Shown in pieces: positions 11,446-19,700 of a DNA stretch of 64,000 bases; position 1 is the first letter of the stretch, and every line of letters begins with the position of its first letter. The DNA is from Mesorhizobium loti R88b. GTDB taxonomy: Bacteria; Pseudomonadota; Alphaproteobacteria; Rhizobiales; Rhizobiaceae. The position numbers and the translations under genes were made by a program. Below the pieces are notes generated by a model, which saw only the letters and a program-made list of their open reading frames with translations, had not been told where the DNA came from and did not search any database. The DNA is taken from positions 2,481,001-2,545,000 of the forward strand of contig NZ_CP033367.1 in assembly GCF_013170845.1 (NCBI RefSeq), written 5' to 3'.

Positions 11446-11763
11446 TCAGCCGCAGACGCGAACGTCTTCGACCACCTTGTGATGATGGCGCCAATGCACG
11501 ACTGTCTCCATATGGCAGCGGTGATGGCGATGGTGGCGGCGATACTCGCCATCGTTGTTGTTATCATATTGCACGTTCTGGTCGTCGCCATACTGTTCGT
11601 CGTTGTTATGCCGGTGATGGCGGCGAACGACGATCTGGCCGTTATCGTCCGGTGAATACTGGTTGCCGTCGGATTGAATAATCACGCTTGCGGCTTGCGT
11701 CGGCGCAATGACTGCGGCTGTGGCGGCCAATGCCACCATGGAAGCCAAGAATAACTTCTTCAT
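11446..11763 (-). CDS. Histidine-rich small exported protein
   Basis: 105 residues. A clear signal peptide (M-K-K-L-F-L-A-S-M-V-A-L-A-A-T-A, cleavage after T-Q-A-A near 25) precedes a mature part with three His clusters (R-R-H-H-R-H, R-R-H-H-R-H-H-R-C-H, W-R-H-H-H-K), an Asp/Asn/Gln-rich spacer and two cysteines. AGGAGG lies at ideal spacing upstream of the ATG at 11763, and a terminator follows. The composition suggests periplasmic metal binding (inference). It sits next to an RND operon whose adaptor tail also has a His/Lys cluster. The exact family is not recognised. Confidence 0.8.
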   Translation of the reverse strand: MKKLFLASMVALAATAAVIAPTQAASVIIQSDGNQYSPDDNGQIVVRRHHRHNNDEQYGDDQNVQYDNNNDGEYRRHHRHHRCHMETVVHWRHHHKVVEDVRVCG

Positions 11764-11863
11764 GTTTCGTCCTCCTGCGGTTCAATGCGTATCAACTCGC
11801 AGACAGAATTAGCGTTCCAAAATGAATCCCGAGTTTTTCAAGGCCATGCACGACAGACCGGGC

Positions 11864-12658
11864 CTATAGACGAACGAAGGCCGTCAGCGGCAGATGGTCG
11901 GAGGCAACGCGCGAGAGCGGCGTATCATGCGCTTCCACCGCCGCGATCATTCCGTGCCGATTGGTCATGATCCGGTCGAGCGCCAGCAGCGGCAGGTTCG
12001 AGGGGAAGGTGGGGACCGCCGGCGGCTGCGGCCCGAACGTCGCGTGCAGCGTGTTGAGCGCGGAGCGGTTGCCGAGCCGCCATTCGTTGAGGTCGCCAAG
12101 CAGCAGCGTCGGCTTTTCATCGGCGCTGCTCATGATGTCGAGCACGACACGGGCCTGCTGGGAGCGCGAGTGGCGCAGCAGGCCGAGATGGGCGGCGATG
12201 ATGCGCAATGTCCGGTTTCCGTCGAGGTCGATCTCGGCCACCACCGCGCCGCGCGGTTCCAGGCCCGGAAGCCTGATCTGATGCACGTCACGCACGACGC
12301 CCTTCTTGAACAGCAGGACATTGCCGTGCCAGCCATGGCCCTTGCCGGTGGCTGAAATCGGCACCGGCACCAGGCCGGTTTCCCGTTCGAGGCGCGGCAG
12401 ATCGAGAAGCCCGTCGCGGTCGCCGAAACGGTTGTCCGCCTCCTGCAGGGCGATGACGTCGGGGTCGATTTCGCGGATGACGCGGCTGGTCCGCTCCGGG
12501 TCGAACTTGCGATCGACGCCGATGCATTTGTGGACGTTGTAGGAAGCGACCAGCGTGCCGGTGGTGGCGGTCGCCTTGTGCGCGTCGGCGTTTGCCTTCT
12601 GCATCCGCCTGTCGCGAATGGACAAAAGCATGCTTGCCGAGAGGCTGCGTCCGTTCAT
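11864..12658 (-). CDS. Endonuclease/exonuclease/phosphatase-fold protein
   Basis: 264 residues if started at the ATG at 12658; other starts (GTG 12697, ATG 12604) are possible and none has a strong ribosome site. Family signatures in order: A-S-Y-N-V-H-K (N at the metal site), I-A-L-Q-E-A-D (catalytic Glu), A-A-H-L-G-L, L-L-L-G-D-L-N-E-W and a C-terminal A-S-D-H-L-P-L. This is the DNase I-like / Mg2+-dependent phosphodiesterase fold, with nucleic acid or phospholipid head groups as possible substrates. It lies downstream of, and on the same strand as, a phospholipase D-like gene 114 bp away, which favours membrane phospholipid work (inference). Confidence 0.88.
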   Translation of the reverse strand: MNGRSLSASMLLSIRDRRMQKANADAHKATATTGTLVASYNVHKCIGVDRKFDPERTSRVIREIDPDVIALQEADNRFGDRDGLLDLPRLERETGLVPVPISATGKGHGWHGNVLLFKKGVVRDVHQIRLPGLEPRGAVVAEIDLDGNRTLRIIAAHLGLLRHSRSQQARVVLDIMSSADEKPTLLLGDLNEWRLGNRSALNTLHATFGPQPPAVPTFPSNLPLLALDRIMTNRHGMIAAVEAHDTPLSRVASDHLPLTAFVRL

Positions 12659-12772
12659 CCGCACCGTGTGCCTGCCATGCCTGCTCTCACTATGCACCTC
12701 AAATAGAGTCTTTGCGCCTATGTTCCATGACCTGCATCAAACTATCCGGCAAATACGTCTCTTTGTTAAAGG

Positions 12773-14236
12773 TTAAAGATAGGGCGATCCCAGCCAAAGC
12801 ACCCGGTCGAACAGCCTGACAAGGAAGGGCCGGGCGCGCAGGGTTTCGAGTGTCACCGGTATGGCTGAGGTCATAGCCGATCCGATCCGCGCCTCGATCT
12901 CTTTGGCAAAGCCGGCGTCGAGGACCTCCAGGTCGATCTCGAAATTCAGCCGCAGCGAGCGGGCATCAAGATTGGACGAACCGACATAGGCCCACACGCC
13001 GTCGATCGACAGCAGTTTCGAATGATCGAACGGCCCCTCGGCGCGCCAGACGCGGCAATAGTGCTTCAGCACCTGATCGAATTGCGCCGTCATCGCCCGG
13101 TCGACAAGGAAAAGGTTGTTCACCGCTGGCACGACGATGTCGATCTCGACACCGCGGCGTGCAGCGGTGATCAGCGCGCTGATCAGCTCCCGGTCCGGCA
13201 GGAAATAGGGCGACATCAGGCGGATCGATTTGCGGGCGACGGAGAAGGCGCCGATCAGCAGCTTGTGGTTGGTCTCGTTGCTGGCATCGGGACCGGACGC
13301 AACAGCCCGCACCAGCATCGGCACGCCGGGCGAGGGCGACAAAGGTGCGATGCGCCAGGCATCGCCCTTCAGCGCCTCCTTGGTGGCGAAGCGCCAGTCT
13401 TCCGCGGCGATCGAGAACAGGTCGGCGACAACCGGCCCGGTCACCTTGAAATGCGTGTCCCTGGCGCTGTTCGAGCCGGCGAACTCGGCGGAAAAGCCCT
13501 TGCGGATGTTCATGCCGCCGGTGAAGGCGACGGCGCCGTCGACCACCACGATCTTCCGGTGCGTCCTCAGATTGGCATAGGGCAGGCGCAGGCCCATGAC
13601 GATGTTGCCGTTGAAGACATCGGCGGGAATGTTGGCGCGGCGCAGATGCCCCAGAATGCTGGGGACGGAATAGCGGGCGCCGACGGCATCGATCAGAACG
13701 CGGACGGTGACGCCGCGCTGGACAGCGCCGGCCAGCGCTTCGACGAAAAGCAGGCCGACGGCGTCATTGTCGAAAATATAGGTCTCGAGCAGGACGCTGC
13801 GCTCGGCGCCATCGATCGCCGCGCACATGGCGGCATAGGCCTCGTCGCCGGTCTCCAGCACATCAATGGCATTGCCCGGATTGAGCGTGCGCCGAGCCAC
13901 CCTGTCGCCCAGTGTCCGCAGACCGGTGAACCGCTGGCCGTAGCGCTCGACAATCAAGGCTTCCTCGGCGGCGATGTCGCGCTCGTGCTTGGCCGACACC
14001 GCATCGCCGGCAAGCGGGCGCTGTGCGGTGATGGTGGCACGGCGGATGCGGTTGATGCCGGCAACGGCGTAAATCAGCACGCCAAGGATCGGCGACAGCA
14101 GCATGATGCCGACCCAGCCGGTGGCCGCGCGGACATCCTCCTTGGTCATGACGGCATGGGCAATACCAATGGTCGCCATCACCACCGAGATGATCGCCAG
14201 GATATGGGGCCAGTGAGTCGCAATAGTTTCGAACAT
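12773..14236 (-). CDS. Phospholipase D-like protein, cardiolipin-synthase type
   Basis: 487 residues. Two N-terminal membrane helices (about 10-30 and 38-62) are followed by two HKD motifs: H-R-K-I-V-V-V-D-G (about 226) and H-S-K-L-L-S-I-D-G (about 415), each with the following G-G-M-N or G-S-S-N-L-D. This is the architecture of bacterial cardiolipin synthase (two phosphatidylglycerol to cardiolipin plus glycerol) at the inner membrane. ATG 14236 is preferred to a TTG 36 bp upstream because it begins right before the first helix. Some PLD proteins with this layout act on other phospholipids, so the substrate is inferred. Confidence 0.9.
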   Translation of the reverse strand: MFETIATHWPHILAIISVVMATIGIAHAVMTKEDVRAATGWVGIMLLSPILGVLIYAVAGINRIRRATITAQRPLAGDAVSAKHERDIAAEEALIVERYGQRFTGLRTLGDRVARRTLNPGNAIDVLETGDEAYAAMCAAIDGAERSVLLETYIFDNDAVGLLFVEALAGAVQRGVTVRVLIDAVGARYSVPSILGHLRRANIPADVFNGNIVMGLRLPYANLRTHRKIVVVDGAVAFTGGMNIRKGFSAEFAGSNSARDTHFKVTGPVVADLFSIAAEDWRFATKEALKGDAWRIAPLSPSPGVPMLVRAVASGPDASNETNHKLLIGAFSVARKSIRLMSPYFLPDRELISALITAARRGVEIDIVVPAVNNLFLVDRAMTAQFDQVLKHYCRVWRAEGPFDHSKLLSIDGVWAYVGSSNLDARSLRLNFEIDLEVLDAGFAKEIEARIGSAMTSAIPVTLETLRARPFLVRLFDRVLWLGSPYL

Positions 14237-14460
14237 TGCCGGGACTATCCAGCGAGCGACTGCGGAAGGCAATGCAGCCGCGTCTTCGGCGGACGGCGGT
14301 CAGCGCTTGGGCTGAAGGTCCCTATTCCAGGCAGGCTGAAATTTCTCTGCGATCCCACCTGGAAAGCCAACATGACCCGAGGGAAAGCATAGAGCCGGCG
14401 TGGTCCGGCATCGTCCTGTGCTGCCTTCGTGGTCCAACGCTTCCTGTACTTTGGTACCAC

Positions 14461-14473
14461 ATATACTGTATAT
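14461..14473. promoter_or_regulatory. 13-bp perfect palindrome ATATAC-T-GTATAT
   Basis: A perfect inverted repeat with one central base in an otherwise GC-rich intergenic stretch, 57 bp upstream of the small gene at 14530. It may be a -10 region or a regulator site. A second palindrome, TGGTACCA, lies about 4 bp upstream. The rest of 14237-14529 shows no gene. Confidence 0.35.
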
Positions 14474-14529
14474 CAGAGGGAACGAAAATGGCGATATAAC
14501 ACTTTGATCAGGGGTGGGGGAGGCGCCGA

Positions 14530-14724
14530 ATGATGGGATTCAACTTCGAGGGACCTCCAGGGGGCGACGGCGACATATCGGCCGAATGCCAGCGCCAGTT
14601 GCTGCCTCTCGTCCGTGAAACCGTCCAGGCGGCGGTCGCGTCCGGCTGGAACCAGGACGATGTTCTCCTGGCTTTTGTGGAACTCACCTGGGATCTGTAC
14701 GAAAAACGTCGCGGCGATTTGTAA
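14530..14724 (+). CDS. Small acidic protein of unknown function
   Basis: 64 residues, acidic, with an N-terminal Gly/Pro stretch and a helical C-terminal half (about residues 18-60). A strong GGGGAGG site lies just upstream of the ATG; a second in-frame ATG follows immediately. No signal peptide or membrane segment. I do not recognise the family. It stands alone between the phospholipase D gene (divergent) and the AraC regulators. The 347 bp that follow (14725-15071) contain no gene I can support, only an AT-rich stretch (14930-14970) likely to hold the promoter of the next gene. Confidence 0.65.
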   Translation: MMGFNFEGPPGGDGDISAECQRQLLPLVRETVQAAVASGWNQDDVLLAFVELTWDLYEKRRGDL

Positions 14725-15071
14725 CCGCACGTCCCGCCCCGCGTCATTGCTGTCGCCGACCTCGGTGGCAAACCAGGCTGTCGGCCTGCGAAGGCCGCAC
14801 CAAGCCCCTATGGTGGTGTACTAGAAACAGTGGAGAACGTGGAGCCGGTCATGCCAGGAATCGACGAAAACTCTCGCATGGCGAGACTGGCGGTGGGCTG
14901 AAACAGAATGCTCACTGACTTCCTCGATAGGTCATTTTTTCTGTCTTTTCCCGAATAAAGATTTTTCTTTGCGCGGGGGAGTTCTTCCCTAGCCGAGTTG
15001 TGTGCGTTACCCTCTCTTAGGGGTCGGGCAAAGGGGGATTCGAGCGGCAGCAAGACGGCCGAGGCGATGCA

Positions 15072-15983
15072 ATGAAAAATGCGGACGAGGCTCGGGAGAG
15101 CGGCGTTTCCCGAGGCGTCGATCGGACAGCCCGATATGTACTGGACATCATTCCAGAAAGTGCAGGTCCCAGACGCGCCACGGCGCGCGGCAGCATCATC
15201 CATTCCATCCGCAGTCCCGGGTCGCAGAAATTCCTGGCCAAGGAACATTCGGCGGGAATTGTGCTGAGACCGGGACGCAAATTCAGGGCCTCGCTCGGCA
15301 GCGACAGGATCACCGAATACGATGCGCCGGTCGGATGCCTCATCATCAATCCCGCAGGCGTCGACAGCACCTTCGCCTGGTCCGAGACGAGGGAAAACGC
15401 CGTCGTCTCCATATCGCCGGAAGCGCTATCGGAACTGGCGGCTCATGAGTCCGATATCGTCAACACAGAGTTCGAGCCGCCTGCGTTCGGCACGGTCGAC
15501 CTGAGGGCCCTCAACATAGCCCAGATGATCACCGCCGAGCTGACCGGGACGCTGCCTCCAAACGAGCTTTATCTGGATTCGCTGCTGACGGTGTTCGGCG
15601 TGCATCTGCTGCGCACCTACACGAGCCGCAGCAGGCAGGCCGTGTTGCCCAAAGGCGGGCTCTCCGCCGTTGGCGCTCGGCGCGTGCGCGAATATCTCGA
15701 CGAGAACTTCGTGCGAAAAGTCATGGTCGCTGAACTGGCTTCCGTCGCGGGGGTTTCCCCCAATCATTTCATCGCAAGGTTCGCCAGGACGTTCGGGATG
15801 CCGCCGCATCGCTATCTGATCAATCTGCGCCTTGACTTGGCGGAAAAGCTGCTCGTCGACGGCGAACTCGCAATTGCCGAAGTCGCCTACCTCGCCGGGT
15901 TTTCGGATCAGAGCCATCTGGCCGCGACCATAAAGAAGTACAGAGGACGGACGCCGACCTTCTATGCTCCAGTCAAGACCTGA
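15072..15983 (+). CDS. AraC family transcriptional regulator
   Basis: 303 residues. The N-terminal ~190 residues form a sensor part without a recognised domain; the C-terminal ~100 are a double helix-turn-helix of AraC type (V-A-E-L-A-S-V-A-G-V-S-P-N-H-F-I-A-R-F then I-A-E-V-A-Y-L-A-G-F-S-D-Q-S-H-L). GAGG precedes the ATG at suitable spacing. It is followed on the same strand by a second, shorter AraC-type gene and then by the adhesin operon, so control of surface genes is a reasonable inference. The ligand is unknown. Confidence 0.9.
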   Translation: MKNADEARESGVSRGVDRTARYVLDIIPESAGPRRATARGSIIHSIRSPGSQKFLAKEHSAGIVLRPGRKFRASLGSDRITEYDAPVGCLIINPAGVDSTFAWSETRENAVVSISPEALSELAAHESDIVNTEFEPPAFGTVDLRALNIAQMITAELTGTLPPNELYLDSLLTVFGVHLLRTYTSRSRQAVLPKGGLSAVGARRVREYLDENFVRKVMVAELASVAGVSPNHFIARFARTFGMPPHRYLINLRLDLAEKLLVDGELAIAEVAYLAGFSDQSHLAATIKKYRGRTPTFYAPVKT

Positions 15984-16163
15984 AAGTGCTGATATGGCAA
16001 AGTGGCCACACTCGTCGACCGGATATCAAAAGACCGGAATTTCCTACAAAGGTTCCGGAGTTTTGCAAAATACGTCGCTTGCGGCTGTGCCCATCTTCGG
16101 CGTGAGTCATCATCAGGTGCGCTTTGGTGCTTCAGCATTTGAAAGCGGGGATCGTCCACGGAC

Positions 16164-16583
16164 ATGCAGTGCGCGGAAATCAATAGCTTTGCTTCAAGGG
16201 CCGAAGCGGCGATGCGACAACCGACGCTGAACGTGAAAGGCGGGCTTTCCGCCCGCAGCGCCCACAAAGTGCAGGACTTCCTCGAAGAGAACTTCACGCG
16301 CAAGCTGGCGCTTGCCGAGATGGCTGCGGTTTGCGCGCTTTCGCCCTATCACTTCGTGCGGGCCTTCTCCCGGACGTTCGGGGTGCCGCCGCATCAATAT
16401 GTCCTCGATCTGCGGCTGGACTTCGCCGAGAGACTGCTTGCTGAAAGCCGCATGACGATCGCGGATATCGCCAATCTGGCCGGGTTTTCAAGCCAGAGCC
16501 ATTTTACCACTGTTATGAAGAAATACCGGCAGGTGACGCCTTTACAGGCGCGGGTGGGCAAGCTTAACTTGAAGATTAGATGA
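16164..16583 (+). CDS. Short AraC-type regulator (DNA-binding domain only)
   Basis: 139 residues (123 if started at the internal ATG 16212). It contains only the AraC double helix-turn-helix (L-A-E-M-A-A-V-C-A-L-S-P-Y-H-F-V-R-A-F; I-A-D-I-A-N-L-A-G-F-S-S-Q-S-H-F), closely similar to the C-terminus of the 303-residue regulator 180 bp upstream, including the shared G-L-S-A lead-in. No sensor domain. Either a partial duplication that lost its N-terminal domain or a genuine one-domain regulator. The ribosome site is weak for both starts. It directly precedes the adhesin gene. Confidence 0.8.
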   Translation: MQCAEINSFASRAEAAMRQPTLNVKGGLSARSAHKVQDFLEENFTRKLALAEMAAVCALSPYHFVRAFSRTFGVPPHQYVLDLRLDFAERLLAESRMTIADIANLAGFSSQSHFTTVMKKYRQVTPLQARVGKLNLKIR

Positions 16584-16779
16584 AGCGGCGCTTGCCGCAT
16601 TGTTTGATTACTTGGTCTTAAAGCGACGGCTAAGGTAACGAGCCGTTAACCTCCGTCGAGTTGCTCCGTTCTTTTCTCGCGACACAGCAATTTCCTGAAA
16701 TACTGCAGGCAAGAATCGTGTCTTCCTGCTGTGGATCGGAATTGTCAGACATTTCGTGCCGGCCAGCGGAGAGGGAACC

Positions 16780-19700
16780 ATGACCGACAATCGCAATTCG
16801 AGTGGCTCGTTTGTTCGGCGTCGCGCGGCGCATTTCGCCGGGCAGTGGATCGCGGGGGCCGATCATGGCTCTCGCTCGATGCGCCGTCGCCTGATGGCGA
16901 TCCTGCGCATGGCGCATCGGGTGCTCGGCATGCGCCGCAAGGGATCTGGGCTCGGCATGCTCGGCATCGGCAGGGTTCTGGCAGCGGCGCTTGGTACGAT
17001 CGCACTCGGAGGCATCGCCACGCCGGCGCTGGCGCAGTATGCGGCCGGTGGCGGAACGGCAAACACCGCCGGTTCGGTGGCGGTCGGTCCGTCCGCTACT
17101 ACGAATGGACTGCGGGGTGTCGCGATTGGCTCTGGAGCAACTCAGGCCGGAATCGATTCGATTGCCCAAGGCACCAATGCCAGCGCCGGTAGCCAGAATG
17201 CAGTCGCGATCGGGTTTGGAACGATCGCCTCCGCGTTAAACTCCATCTATCTTGGCTCGCGCACTGTCGCCGGGACCGGTGCCACTGCCGCGAGCGCCAT
17301 CGGCATCGGTACGGATGTCACGGCATCCCAGGTCGACGCCATCGCGGTAGGACGTTCATCCGTTGCGTCGGCACAATACTCGGTGGCTCTCGGCCTGAAC
17401 GCGAAAGCCACGGGCGCAGGCGGCGCGATGGCGCTGGGCCAAGGCACCGTCTCAAGCAGCACCAATTCGGTCGCGCTCGGCGTTCAGGCGCAAGCCACCA
17501 GTGGCGGCGCCAACGCCTTGGGCACCTTCTCTGTTGCTTCGGGAGGGAACTCCACCGCGCTCGGCACCAGCTCCACGGCTAGCGCCGCCCTTGCGACAGC
17601 CGCAGGCTGGGGATCTGTCGCCAGTGGCGTTAATTCGTTCGCCGGCGGACAGCAGGCGGCTGCGTCAGGACAAAGCGCGACGGCGCTTGGAAGTACCTCC
17701 AACGCATCAGGCAACTTCGCTCTGGCTTTGGGTAATGGAGCCGTGTCGAGTGGGGTGGGTTCGGTCGCGGCGGGCTCGGGAGCACAGGCCACGGATGTAT
17801 CGGCCACGGCGGTCGGCAATAACGCCACGGCGACCGCCGCGAACGCAAGCGCGCTGGGACTGGGCGCCACGGCGAGTGCCATAAACAGCACAGCCGTTGG
17901 CAGGCAGACCAAGGCCAGTGGAACAGGCAGTACCGCACTCGGTATCGGTTCCAACGCCAGTGCTGCCAACGCCGTGGCGATCGGCAATACGGCAGTCGCG
18001 GATTCCACCGACGCCGTCGCCATGGGCACCAATGCTGTGGCGACCGGCGGCAAGGCCGTCTCGATCGGCTCCGGCAACACCGCTTTTGGCGACGGCGCGG
18101 TCTCGATCGGCGATCCCAGCTATGCCAGCGGCACCGGCGCCTTCACCGGCGGCGCCAACAACATCGCCAACAGCGACGGCACGGCGACCGCTACGGCTGC
18201 CAACATGGCCAACGGCGCCGTCGCCATCGGCAACAACAACAAGGCGATCGGGCAAGGCTCCGTGGCGCTGGGCAACGGCTCTACCGCGGGTGCCGCCGGT
18301 CTTGCCGGCAACGTCGCGCTGGGCAATGGCGCGACGGCGGCGGCGAGTTCCGGCGACGTGGCGCTCGGCTCGGGCTCGGTGACTACTGCAGCGGTCGGCA
18401 CGGCCAGCGCTGTGGTCAACGGCACGACCTATGCTTTCCAGGGCACCAATCCGACCTCGACGGTCAGCATCGGCGCGCCCGGCGCGGAACGCACGCTTAC
18501 CAATCTGGCGGCAGGGCGGATCAGCTCGACGTCGACCGATGCAATCAACGGCTCGCAGCTCGCCGCCACCAACCAGGCGGTCGACGCCATAGGCACGACG
18601 CTCAACACCATCAACACCGGCGGCGGCATCAAGTATTTCCACGCCAACTCGACGCTGGCGGATTCGTCGGCGACGGGTACGGACTCGGTCGCCATCGGAC
18701 CTGTCGCCACCGCAACCGGGACGAACGCCATCGCGGCCGGTACCAATTCGAGTGCCTCAGGCATCAGCGCCTCGGCCATCGGCAATGGCGCCATTGCATC
18801 GAACCTCAACGCAACGGCGTTGGGCTACATATCCAAGGCCTCAGGTCAATACAGCACCGCAATCGGCGCCAACGCCAACGCAACAGCCACGTCCAGCACG
18901 GCGATCGGCCAGAACGCGTCTGCAGCCGGTGTTCAAGCGACCGCTCTCGGCGTGGGAGCGAATGCCGGCGCCCAGAATGCGATCGCGCTGGGTGCCCTTT
19001 CCACCGCCGGCAACGCAGGCGATGTGGCGCTGGGCTCGGGCTCGGTGACCGCCGTCGCGGTCGGCACGCCCAATGCGGTGATCAACGGCACGACCTACGC
19101 CTTCCAGGGCACCAATCCGACCTCGACAGTCAGCATCGGCGCGGTCGGCGCCGAGCGTACGCTCACGAACCTAGCCGCGGGGCGGATCAGCGGCTCCTCG
19201 ACAGATGCGATCAACGGCTCGCAGCTCTTCGCCACCAACCAGGCGGTCGATGCCATTGGTGCCACGCTCAACAACATCAATGTCGGCGGCGGCATAAAAT
19301 ATTTCCACGCCAACTCGACGGCTGCGGATTCGTCGGCGACGGGTACGGACTCCGTCGCCATCGGACCCGTCGCGACCGCAACCGGGACGAACGCCATCGC
19401 GGCCGGCACCAATTCGAGCGCCTCCGGCGTCAGCGCCTCGGCCATCGGCAACGGCGCCGTCGCATCGAGCCTCAACGCAACGGCATTTGGATACATAGCC
19501 AAGGCCTCAGGCCAATTCAGCACCGCCGTCGGACCCAATGCCAATGCTTCAGCCACCTCCAGCACGGCGATTGGCCAGAACGCGTCTGCAGCCGGTGTTC
19601 AAGCGACCGCTCTCGGTGTAGGAGCGAATGCCGGCGCCCAGAATGCGCTCGCTCTGGGCGCCCTCGCCAACGCCGGCAACGCCGGCGACGTGGCGCTGGG

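Noticed and set aside
13022..14392. A 456-codon open frame antisense to the phospholipase D gene
   Set aside because: The minus strand carries both HKD motifs; the antisense product has no domain.
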